Shown here: positions 33,539 through 40,101 of the stretch, piece after piece
Layout of the letters: the number at the start of each line of letters is the position of its first letter
Position numbering within the stretch: position 1 is the first letter of the stretch
Assembly: GCA_002716725.1 (NCBI GenBank)
Contig: PBBX01000016.1
Location: 8,415 to 48,515 of the forward strand
Length of the DNA stretch: 40,101 nt
Source: a bacterium
GTDB taxonomy: Bacteria; Margulisbacteria; Marinamargulisbacteria; GCA-2716485; GCA-002719695
Direction: 5' to 3'
Position numbers and translations under genes: made by a program
The notes under the pieces: generated by a model
Told to the model about the DNA's origin: nothing
The model's database searches: none
Seen by the model: only the letters and a program-made list of their open reading frames with translations

Positions 33539-33844
33539 TATTATAAAACAACGTTTATTTCAGATGAACATCCGTATTATAAACCGATAATTAACCGGCT
33601 GTTTCCTTATTCAAAGCATGTGCAATATAAAGTCAATATGGCTACGGCATCAGAACAAGGGAAGCTCAAAAAAAATGCTAGAGACCCCCTATTTCATATC
33701 AATCTCATGCTAGCGATGTTACGATCCAATATAAACCGTCTTATTCGCAAGACATGATGTACAACGAAGTGCCTCTATCGGTTACGGGATCATTTAAACA
33801 TTTATATGTCGCTTCATAATACGCTTTTAACAGCAAAGCATTGA
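33539..33844 (+). pseudogene. Transposase remnant (DDE-type, C-terminal part)
   Basis: The frame reads TFISDEHPYYKPIINRLFP from 33551, continues through KKNARDPLFHINLMLAMLRS then NINRLIRKT, and hits TGA at 33755-33757. It then continues in the same frame as CTTKCLYRLRDHLNIYMSLH to 33844. This matches transposases whose conserved block is ...RDPLFxxNxxxAMLRxNINRLxRxTWCTTKxxxxLxDHLxxYxxxHN. The conserved Trp of TWCTTK is the TGA here (TGG to TGA). The N-terminal two thirds are gone. No terminal inverted repeats are recognisable. It is a decayed insertion sequence. Confidence 0.8.
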
Positions 33845-33969
33845 TATTATAAGATCTATTTAGCTTATAGATTTAAATCATCATAACCTGCTGATAAAGG
33901 CTCTTAGTTGATGGCTGATGTAATATTATAACGTGATTTTACTTACGATATTAATGAAAATAGGGGTAA

Positions 33970-34050
33970 TTTGTTTTAGTGAAAACCTGCAACATGATTG
34001 TGGGCCAGTTAGAGATCTTTACCTTTTTAGTACTTACTACTATGATTTAA
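33970..34050 (+). pseudogene. TrkH-like potassium transporter C-terminal remnant
   Basis: In-frame between stops, the peptide ends MIVGQLEIFTFLVLTTMI. The block [ML]-x-G-[RQ]-L-E-[IL]-F-T-x-L-V-L is the conserved last segment of TrkH/KtrB-type K+ transporter subunits. Only this end is preserved, directly upstream of an antiporter with a TrkA-like domain. Short length keeps confidence moderate. Confidence 0.5.
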
Positions 34051-34078
34051 TTTCTTCTTTTTTAGGTATAAATAGCGT

Positions 34079-34084
34079 TATAAT
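34079..34084 (+). promoter_or_regulatory. -10 box of the antiporter gene
   Basis: TATAAT at 34079-34084 lies 24 nt before the ATG, leaving room for the AAGGA ribosome binding site at about 34092-34096. This is a conventional leadered start, in contrast to the leaderless ones elsewhere. No clear -35. Confidence 0.5.
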
Positions 34085-34108
34085 CATAATGTAAGGATTT
34101 TTTAAATT

Positions 34109-35881
34109 ATGAAAGATATTTCTTTATTAAAGTTAGCATCGATTCCAGCGCTTGGCATTGTTGCTCAATGGATAGCTATTCGTGTACAATTGCCATCTAT
34201 TTTATTGCTGTTACTGTCTGGATTTTTAATTGGGCCTGTATTTAACTTTTTGCAGCCTGATCACTTACTTGGCAATATGTTATTTCCGTTTATCTCGTTA
34301 TCGGTTGCTATTATTTTATTTGAAGGGGGATTAAGTTTACGTATTTCTGATTTAAAACAAACGGGCACCACTATTAGTAAGCTAATCTTTCTTGGTGGCC
34401 TTATTAGCTGGATACTCATAAGTTTATTTGCTCATATTTTTTTAAAACTAGATTTACGACTTTCTGTTTTACTGGGTTCTATTTTACTTGTCTCTGGGCC
34501 CACGGTTGTTACGCCCTTACTAAAGCAAATTAAATTAAAACATTCTTTAGCATCCATTCTTCGTTGGGAAGGGATTATTATTGATCCTGTAGGAGCTTCT
34601 CTTGCTGTTCTTGTTTTTGAAGTTATTATGGCTCACACTACAGCCGATGCTATTGGTACAGGATTTATCGTTTTAGTATCTACACTCTTATCAGGCTTTA
34701 TTATTGGCTTTATCGGGGCTGTTTTACTCATTATTATTTTTAAAAAAAATCTATTACCTGATTATTTGCAAGAAGCCTTTACCTTTATTACCGTATTATC
34801 GACCTATGCTATAGCGGATATTATTCAATCTGAATCTGGTTTACTCGTTGTTACGATTATGGGCATTGTCTTAGCTAATCAAAAAATTGTAACCATTCGA
34901 CATATTATTTCATTTAAAGAAAATATTACGGTCTTACTGATTTCATCATTATTTGTTGTGTTAGGGGCTCGTGTTGAACTTGGAGATCTTCTACAATCAC
35001 TTAGCATCAGCACTGTTTTTTTTCTGATGTCATTAATTCTTTTTATTCGTCCTGTCAGTGTATTTTTATCTACGATAAAATCTCCTTTATCCATTTTAGA
35101 AAGAAGTTTTCTTGCGTCGTTATATCCCAGAGGAATTGTTGCTGCTGCTGTTGCCTCTTTATTTTCAATTCGATTATCAGAAGCAGGGGTACCTAATGCT
35201 GATCTTTTAAATCCCATTACCTTTTTTACGATTATTTTAACTGTTTCATTTTATGGCTTATTAGGTCGTCCTCTTGTTCGATTTTTTCATCTTCAACGTC
35301 AACAACAAGGTCTTATTTTTGTTGGAGCACATCATTGGGCTCGACTCTTTGCTAAATCATTAGAGATTGCTAATGTCCCCATTTTAATGATTGATACTAA
35401 TTTAGAAAACATTATATCTGCGAAAGAAATTGGCTTGGAAACAAAACATGGTAGTGTCTTATCTCGCAAAATTATGGATGAACTTGAAATTTCTTCTTAT
35501 GGAAAAATCTTATCACTTACACCCAGTGATGAAACTAATTTATTAGCATCCATCGAATATTCTCAAATTTTTAGTAAATATAATGTTATTAGATTATACC
35601 CCAAAGATCGTAAAAAAGATCTTTTTATTAAATCTGAACAAGGTTTATTTCTTCTAGGAAAAGGGATGTCTTCTACATATATCCAAAGTTTAGTTACGGC
35701 TGGGGCATCATTTAAACCCTCCACATTAACCGAAGACTTTACTTATGCACATTTTCTTCAACAATATCCAAAAGCGTATGTCTTATGTATGATTAATAAT
35801 AAAGGTCGCCTTAAATTTTTCTACGAAGGGCATAGCTATAAACCAGTACCCGGTTGCATAATTATTACATTACGAAAATAA
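34109..35881 (+). CDS. Na+(K+)/H+ antiporter with C-terminal TrkA-N/RCK-like domain
   Basis: A 590-aa protein. Residues about 5-395 form some 12 membrane helices of the CPA1/CPA2 antiporter fold. Ion-path motifs are LLVSGPTVVTPLLKQI and RWEGIIIDPVGASLAVLVFE, the latter carrying the conserved transmembrane Asp. Residues about 400-590 form a cytoplasmic Rossmann-like TrkA_N/RCK domain (QGLIFVGAHHWARLFAKSLE, followed by the ILMIDTN acidic turn). It probably exchanges cytoplasmic Na+ or K+ for protons under nucleotide control, serving pH and salt homeostasis. It stands alone, next to a dead TrkH-like fragment. Confidence 0.9.
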   Translation: MKDISLLKLASIPALGIVAQWIAIRVQLPSILLLLLSGFLIGPVFNFLQPDHLLGNMLFPFISLSVAIILFEGGLSLRISDLKQTGTTISKLIFLGGLISWILISLFAHIFLKLDLRLSVLLGSILLVSGPTVVTPLLKQIKLKHSLASILRWEGIIIDPVGASLAVLVFEVIMAHTTADAIGTGFIVLVSTLLSGFIIGFIGAVLLIIIFKKNLLPDYLQEAFTFITVLSTYAIADIIQSESGLLVVTIMGIVLANQKIVTIRHIISFKENITVLLISSLFVVLGARVELGDLLQSLSISTVFFLMSLILFIRPVSVFLSTIKSPLSILERSFLASLYPRGIVAAAVASLFSIRLSEAGVPNADLLNPITFFTIILTVSFYGLLGRPLVRFFHLQRQQQGLIFVGAHHWARLFAKSLEIANVPILMIDTNLENIISAKEIGLETKHGSVLSRKIMDELEISSYGKILSLTPSDETNLLASIEYSQIFSKYNVIRLYPKDRKKDLFIKSEQGLFLLGKGMSSTYIQSLVTAGASFKPSTLTEDFTYAHFLQQYPKAYVLCMINNKGRLKFFYEGHSYKPVPGCIIITLRK

Positions 35882-35949
35882 TTTCAGTTATTTTTTGGAA
35901 ATCTTTTCTTATCTTAATCCCATACCTATCTAAGACTAAGTGATTATTT

Positions 35950-36441
35950 TTGTTATTTTTACTACTAATTCACCCGTATTGTTATTTTAATTATGCTGAT
36001 TTAACTTTAAATTATTCTAATAATTTCATTTCTTATACTCACTTTAATCCAGGTGCTGATCTACATAAAAACATGTTACTGTTATCATCTCATTGGAACA
36101 ACATTGGTTTATCTAATTCTGATATTTTTGGTATGTCAGGTAAGTCCAATCCATTACCTCCTTTTTTACAGACCCTCCCCTCATTTATCCTAGTCCTTTA
36201 CAGTTTAGTGAAGGAGGTACCTTAGGATAGGGTCTTTCTTGTGATGATATGACACTAGATTTTCGAGTTTATGATTTGTTTGGATTACAAAAAGAGTTTA
36301 AGCCTAATAAAAATGGCGGTTTTAAAGGTTATAATCGTGTTATTTTTTAATCAAAAAACGTTACCTACAGGTGTTTATTTCTTTGTTTTTCTTCATAATG
36401 ACGAATTTCTTGCTAAAGGTAAATTTACGGTGGTCCCATGA
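35950..36441 (+). pseudogene. Broken secreted protein with FlgD/type-IX-like C-terminal domain
   Basis: The first frame starts at about 35950 with a hydrophobic signal-like segment and runs to TAG 36223-36225 (YADLTLNYSNNFISYTHFNP). Around 36150-36170 homology shifts frame to YPSPLQFSEGGTLG, hits TAG 36228-36230 and continues GLSCDDMTLDFRVYDLFGLQ to TAA near 36350. A second shift gives QKTLPTGVYFFVFLHNDEFL and AKGKFTVVP, ending TGA 36439-36441. The last part is the [IV]-Y-[DN]-L-F-G ... G-V-Y-x-[FY] ... G-K-F-x-V pattern of FlgD-Ig/type IX-like C-terminal domains of exported proteins. Two frameshifts and a nonsense codon make it a clear pseudogene. Confidence 0.75.
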
Positions 36442-36617
36442 TTACTTTAAACGCTATTATCATTATTTTTCTTAGTATCTTCCCCATTCAGACTACCTAT
36501 CATATGGTGATTTCGGATCTTGGCATTTCTGCTCAGTCGATTGCTTTAGGTAATACTCATGGTTATATCCGTTCTTCTGAAGCTGTTTTTTCTAATCTAG
36601 TATCCCTGGTTTTCTAA
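36438..36617 (+). pseudogene. Truncated PorV/UPF0164-like outer-membrane protein
   Basis: A 59-codon ORF overlaps the preceding pseudogene by ATGA. It has a signal-like segment (AIIIIFLSIFPIQ) followed by SDLGISAQSIALGNTHGYIR and SSEAVFSNLVSLVF-stop. The pattern A-x-S-I-A-[ML]-G-x-[AT]-x-[GV] ... A-x-x-x-N-P-A-x-L is the N-terminus of PorV/UPF0164-type barrels, often encoded beside proteins with FlgD-like C-terminal domains. The Pro-Ala of the conserved NPA is missing and the rest of the barrel is absent. Confidence 0.6.
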
Positions 36618-36686
36618 GGGAGTATTAAATATATTATTTTTTCTTTTTGATATAGCGTTTTTAGACTATATTTTTCTGAATCTGGC

Positions 36687-37358
36687 TTATGAAAACGGGT
36701 GTATTATTTGAATTTGATTAGGCGTTAAATTATCAAGTAAAATTGGCCCAAATCGAATTCGTTTTAATGCTGTAACGTGACTTCCAACCTTTTGGATCAT
36801 ACGTCTAATTTGTCTGTTTTTTCCTTCAAATAATGTTATCTGGTACAGTTTATTGCTAATCTTTTTTAGCTTACACGGTTTTGTCTTTTTTCCTAATATT
36901 ATCATGCCACGTTCACATTTACGTATCATTTCTGTTGTTAAGGATTTTGAAACATTTATAATATAATCTCGTTGATGAGGATTGTCGTTAGTTAAGCATT
37001 GTTTTGCAAATACCCCATCATCTGTTAATAGTATTAGCCCTTCAGAATCTTTATCTAACCGTCCAATTGGAAAACAATGCTTATAGGCTGGATCAATAAT
37101 ATCTTGAATCGATTCTTCGTTGCTACCGGGACTATGTGTGATGATTCCTCTTGGTTTATAATACTTTATGTATGTTCGTTTTTTTAAGACTTCTTTTGCT
37201 TCATCTGCCAGTCTCACTGAATCTTTTTCTGGATCCATTAATTGTCCTTTTTTGGACACTTTCTTGTCATTAATATATATCCATCCTTTTTCGATAAATA
37301 CTTCTGCTTGACGGCGTGAACACATATTTTGTTGAGATAAAAATTTTTGTATTCTCAT
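36687..37358 (-). CDS. RluB/RluF-type 23S rRNA pseudouridine synthase
   Basis: A 223-aa RsuA/RluB/E/F-family enzyme. The N-terminal S4 RNA-binding domain (about 1-50) contains MRIQKFLSQQNMCSRRQAEV. The catalytic domain has FPIGRLDKDSEGLILLTDDG, with the catalytic Asp in RLD, and the end motif EGKNRQIRRM. The CSRRQAExFIxxGxVxxN form is close to RluF/RluB, which modify the peptidyl-transferase region of 23S rRNA; the exact target is not determined. It begins 10 nt after the dapA stop, so it is probably co-transcribed with dapA. Confidence 0.87.
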   Translation of the reverse strand: MRIQKFLSQQNMCSRRQAEVFIEKGWIYINDKKVSKKGQLMDPEKDSVRLADEAKEVLKKRTYIKYYKPRGIITHSPGSNEESIQDIIDPAYKHCFPIGRLDKDSEGLILLTDDGVFAKQCLTNDNPHQRDYIINVSKSLTTEMIRKCERGMIILGKKTKPCKLKKISNKLYQITLFEGKNRQIRRMIQKVGSHVTALKRIRFGPILLDNLTPNQIQIIHPFS

Positions 37359-37368
37359 GATACTATAT

Positions 37369-38250
37369 CTAAATTAATTCTAGTGATAGTAATACCTTTT
37401 TTATGGCTTCATCTTCGTTTTTTGTTACATCCACCAAGGGTAATCGAACCGATCCTACATTCATTCCCATATGCCGTAATGCCGCTTTTACAGGAACAGG
37501 ATTACTCGTAATAAATAATATCTTAAATAAGCTTTGTAATTTTTGATGAATTTTTTTAGCTTCTACAAAATCATTTTGATGATAAAATGATACCATTTCT
37601 TGTAGCTGTATTCCGATACAATGGGATGCAACAGATACAACGCCTTTTGCTCCATGTTCTAAACAGGGGAGGGTTAATGCATCATCACCTGAATATATCT
37701 GAAAGCTATTGGGTAACATTGCCTTTAACTCTTTTACAATCTCGATAGATCCTGAGGCTTCTTTTATACCCACTATATTTTTTTCTATACTTAATTTTTT
37801 TATCGTAGATACATCAATGTTTATACATGATCTTCCTGGAATATTATATAACATAATCGGTAACTTTGTTTCTTTTGCTATTGTTGAAAAATGTTGGAAT
37901 AATCCGTCTTGAGAGGGTTTATTATAATAAGGTGCAACGTGTAAAACTGAATCAATCTTACAGTCTTCTGCTTTTTTTGTAGCCTCTATGGCTGTTCGTG
38001 TACAATTAGAACCCGTTCCGGCCATTATCAAGGCTTTTGTTCCTATTTCAGACTTAATATACTTAAATAGTTGATACTCTTCGTTATGAGTTAATGTAGG
38101 GCTTTCTCCTGTTGTCCCTGCTAATAAAATTGTATCAGTCCCATGATCAATTAAATAATTAGCAAGTTCTAATGCTTTTTGATAATCAACATCACCCTTA
38201 GTATCAAAAGGGGTTACCATTGCTGTAATAATATTTCCAAAATCGATCAT
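37369..38250 (-). CDS. dapA: 4-Hydroxy-tetrahydrodipicolinate synthase
   Basis: A 293-aa class I aldolase that condenses pyruvate with aspartate semialdehyde in lysine and diaminopimelate synthesis. The Schiff-base Lys is K163 (GIKEASGS). GTTGE (45-49) binds pyruvate, Y109 lies in APYYNKPS, and Y135/R140 are in LYNIPGR. Length and fold are standard. Retention of dapA agrees with a peptidoglycan wall, as do MreB and the SPOR protein. No other dap or lys genes are nearby. The RluB/F-like gene follows 10 nt downstream. Confidence 0.96.
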   Translation of the reverse strand: MIDFGNIITAMVTPFDTKGDVDYQKALELANYLIDHGTDTILLAGTTGESPTLTHNEEYQLFKYIKSEIGTKALIMAGTGSNCTRTAIEATKKAEDCKIDSVLHVAPYYNKPSQDGLFQHFSTIAKETKLPIMLYNIPGRSCINIDVSTIKKLSIEKNIVGIKEASGSIEIVKELKAMLPNSFQIYSGDDALTLPCLEHGAKGVVSVASHCIGIQLQEMVSFYHQNDFVEAKKIHQKLQSLFKILFITSNPVPVKAALRHMGMNVGSVRLPLVDVTKNEDEAIKKVLLSLELI

Positions 38251-38527
38251 ATAGTGCTCTTAATTACATTAGTGTCTCTACTTTATCATGCTACAAAGCA
38301 TTGTAAAGGTTTTACTACTATATCTTAATCTAATAATTTATTATGCCAACTACTTTTTACCTCTATTTACTTTTAGGGTTTCTAATGGTTTATCTTAGCC
38401 TCACTTAAAACACGCTTTCTCTTGTTTTAATTATATCTATTTTTTAAAGAAAAATATTACATATTTGTATAATTTCTATTAGGGTTGAATCGTGATGTGT
38501 TAGGTCGATATACGTGATTATCTTGAT
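38251..38527. other. Intergenic region with no recognised feature
   Basis: About 280 bp of AT-rich sequence between rmuC and dapA. I found no ORF, hairpin or repeat worth calling. Confidence 0.5.
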
Positions 38528-39808
38528 CTACAATGTTTCCTTAAATGCAAGTTCGCCCGATGATAGTGGTTCTAATTTCATGCTATCATCAGGCAAATGT
38601 TCTACTGCTTTTAATTTTCGTTCAATGGTTCTTGATTTTTGTGATGCGGTCTCAATGGTATTACCTGCTTCTTGTAATTTCTTTTTTGTTTTATCTAATA
38701 TATCTCCAAATTTTGTAAATTCTGATTTTATCGCAGCTAAAATTGACCATACTTCACTTGATCGTTTTTCAATAGCTAGTGTTTTAAAGCCCATTTGTAA
38801 TGAATTTAATAATGCCGCTAATGTTGTTGGGCCTGATATCACAATCCTATATTTTTCTTGTAATTTATTCTGGATATCCATATTTTGTAAGACTTGGGCA
38901 TATAAGCCTTCTATCGGTAAATATAAAATGGCAAAGTCAGTTGTATAGGGAGGATGAATATATTTTTCATGAATCTTTTTTGCCTCCATCATCAACTGTC
39001 TTTCTAATTCTTTTGTGTAGCTTGTTACCAAATCTGTATTGGCAGCCTGCTGAGCATCAACAATCAGCTGATAGGTTTCAAGAGGAAACTTGGAATCTAA
39101 TGGCAGGTATACAGGATCATTATCTTTTCCTGGCAATGTTATAGCAAAATCTACTCGATGTTGGCTATTAGGGGCTACTGTTACTTGTTTCCTAAATTGA
39201 TCTTTGGTTAAAATTTGTTCTAATAAATTTTCACATTGTACTTCCCCCCAAGTCCCTTTTGTTTTTACGTTGGTTAACACCTTTTTTAAATCTCCAACCC
39301 CTGTTGCTAATGTTTGCATTTCTCCAAATCCTTTATGCACCTGTTCCAGTTTATCAGAGACTAACTTAAAGGATTCTCCTAAACGTTTCTCTAATGTAGC
39401 ATGTAATTTCTCATCTACCGTGGCTCTCATTTGTTCTAGTTTTTGATTATTATCTTGTTGTAATAACGACAATCTTTTTTCGACACTTTCACGCAACTCT
39501 TGAATTCTTTTTTCATTTGCCTGCATTACTGTATTTAATTGATTGGTTACCATTTCAAGCTGCTTATTTTGTACAGTTGATATGCTTGTTAAGGTTTTTA
39601 AAATACTGTCTTGTAACGTTGTTGATCCTAAATTAGACTCTTCTCTATTTTGCTTTAACTCATTTCTTAAGGTAATTTCTAATTGTTGATACTGTTGATT
39701 TAAGGAGTTAGATTGCGTTTTTAATTGGATATACTGATAGGCTAAACTTAGGCTTATGATTAAACTTATACTTACTATACATAAAATTATTATTAACATA
39801 TATATCAT
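38528..39808 (-). CDS. rmuC: RmuC family DNA recombination protein
   Basis: A 426-aa protein: N-terminal membrane helix (about 1-24), long coiled coil (about 25-150; many Gln/Glu) and the RmuC nuclease-like domain (about 165-400). Core signatures are KGTWGEVQCENLLEQIL, HRVDFAITLPGKDN and VYLPLDSKFPLETYQ (Asp and Lys of a putative PD-(D/E)XK-type centre). YTTDFAILYLPIEGLYAQVL follows. RmuC limits inversions at short inverted repeats in E. coli; the mechanism is not settled. A TATAAA lies 11 nt before the ATG and no Shine-Dalgarno is visible. It is transcribed away from the tRNA-His genes. Confidence 0.92.
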   Translation of the reverse strand: MIYMLIIILCIVSISLIISLSLAYQYIQLKTQSNSLNQQYQQLEITLRNELKQNREESNLGSTTLQDSILKTLTSISTVQNKQLEMVTNQLNTVMQANEKRIQELRESVEKRLSLLQQDNNQKLEQMRATVDEKLHATLEKRLGESFKLVSDKLEQVHKGFGEMQTLATGVGDLKKVLTNVKTKGTWGEVQCENLLEQILTKDQFRKQVTVAPNSQHRVDFAITLPGKDNDPVYLPLDSKFPLETYQLIVDAQQAANTDLVTSYTKELERQLMMEAKKIHEKYIHPPYTTDFAILYLPIEGLYAQVLQNMDIQNKLQEKYRIVISGPTTLAALLNSLQMGFKTLAIEKRSSEVWSILAAIKSEFTKFGDILDKTKKKLQEAGNTIETASQKSRTIERKLKAVEHLPDDSMKLEPLSSGELAFKETL

Positions 39809-39930
39809 ACGTAATCTTGTTTATAGTATCCTATTTTTAATCAAATGACCTATATTAATTTACCAATGCTATCTTCAGAATGACTGTACTATATGCTTAA
39901 ATGCTTATCATACTATCGCGCATTTAAGTA

Positions 39931-40007
39931 TGGGGTGAATGATGGGGCTCGAACCCACGACAACCGGAACCACAATCCGGGGCTCTACCAACTGAGCTAC
40001 ATCCACC
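39931..40007 (-). tRNA. tRNA-His (GTG)
   Basis: A 77-nt cloverleaf on the minus strand. It has G-1 paired to discriminator C73 (the histidine identity element), acceptor GTGGATG/CATTCAC with one G-U pair, D arm GCTC-AGTTGGTA-GAGC and anticodon stem CCGGA/TCCGG with loop TTGTGGT (anticodon GTG). The variable loop is TTGTC and the T arm GTGGG-TTCGAGC-CCCAT. The 3' CCA is encoded. Confidence 0.95.
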
Positions 40008-40101
40008 ACAATTATGTGAAAAAATATTGAGTAAAATGGAACACTCGTGGTGGGCGTAGCTCAGTTGGTAGAGCCCCGGATTGTGGTTCCGGTTGTCGTG
40101 G
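39955..40101. repeat. Inverted repeat formed by two divergent tRNA-His genes
   Basis: The 46-bp segment from GTAGCTCAGTTGG through GTTGTCGTGG is identical and inverted in the two genes. They are separated by 41 bp of AT-rich spacer (40008-40048). Confidence 0.9.
40049..40101 (+). tRNA. Second tRNA-His (GTG), 3' part beyond window
   Basis: The sequence starts G-1 then GTGGGCG TA GCTC. D and anticodon arms are identical to the minus-strand copy and the anticodon is GTG. The window ends inside the T arm. The acceptor arm differs from the other copy (GTGGGCG versus GTGGATG). Confidence 0.9.

Larger units (their letters stand above)
33315..34108. other. Gene graveyard between pepA and the antiporter
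   Basis: This 794-bp stretch has no intact gene. It holds a degenerate transposase (33539-33844), a TrkH-like C-terminal scrap (33970-34050) and the antiporter promoter. The portion 33345-33538 has one short ORF near 33412 that I cannot assign. Confidence 0.7.

Noticed and set aside
33755-33757. TGA as a Trp codon (alternative genetic code)
   Set aside because: Several intact genes, such as ctpA, the VOC gene and the PilX-like gene, end at TGA without conserved extension. The transposase is clearly degenerate.

Overview
This 40 kb window is AT-rich (roughly one third G+C by eye), densely coding bacterial chromosome from a Gram-negative-type cell: outer-membrane-barrel-like proteins, a periplasmic Prc-type protease, periplasmic thioredoxins and a pilin/pseudopilin cassette. 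It does not look like a standard proteobacterium. A DUF4416 gene, a pyrophosphate-dependent phosphofructokinase and the wreck of a FlgD/type-IX-like C-terminal domain gene next to a PorV-like fragment recall Margulisbacteria, Elusimicrobiota and similar lineages. That placement is inference only. Several broken genes, a dead transposase, a RI-type LRR protein and isolated gene fragments suggest a reduced, possibly eukaryote-associated genome.

Layout. 1-4939 (+): an envelope/pilus operon of DsbA-like and TlpA-like thioredoxins, DUF4416, prepilin peptidase, four small pseudopilin-like proteins and a small secreted protein. 4959-7345 (-): ketopantoate reductase-family enzyme, an unknown coiled-coil protein and a gamma-carbonic-anhydrase-fold protein. 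7475-9876 (+): SPOR protein, Maf and MreB (cell wall, division and shape). 9947-15790 (+): pheS-pheT-mutS. 15961-20368 (+): a small basic protein with a strong terminator, a secreted barrel-like protein, a VOC-fold protein, RfbC and AspRS. 20462-25212: accessory island of unknown genes, an alpha/beta hydrolase, two minus-strand genes with in-frame stops and the LRR gene. 25213-31848 (+): PurF, a DUF2779 nuclease-like protein, Prc/CtpA protease and PPi-dependent phosphofructokinase. 31845-33314 (-): leucyl aminopeptidase. 33315-34108: gene graveyard (transposase and TrkH remnants). 34109-35881 (+): Na+/H+ antiporter with an RCK-like tail. 35950-36617: second graveyard (FlgD-like/PorV-like pair). 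36687-39808 (-): RluB/F-type pseudouridine synthase, DapA and RmuC. 39931-end: two divergent tRNA-His genes.

The most interesting general signal concerns gene starts. Many housekeeping genes (panE, mreB, the VOC protein, rfbC, the alpha/beta hydrolase, the DUF2779 gene, ctpA) have a TAnnnT -10 box only 4-7 nt before the start codon and no Shine-Dalgarno, which predicts leaderless mRNAs. Other genes (pheT, aspS, pepA, the 63-aa protein, accessory island genes) carry clear AAGGAG-type sites. The accessory island differs in base usage and repeat content, and two of its genes are split by in-frame TAA codons.
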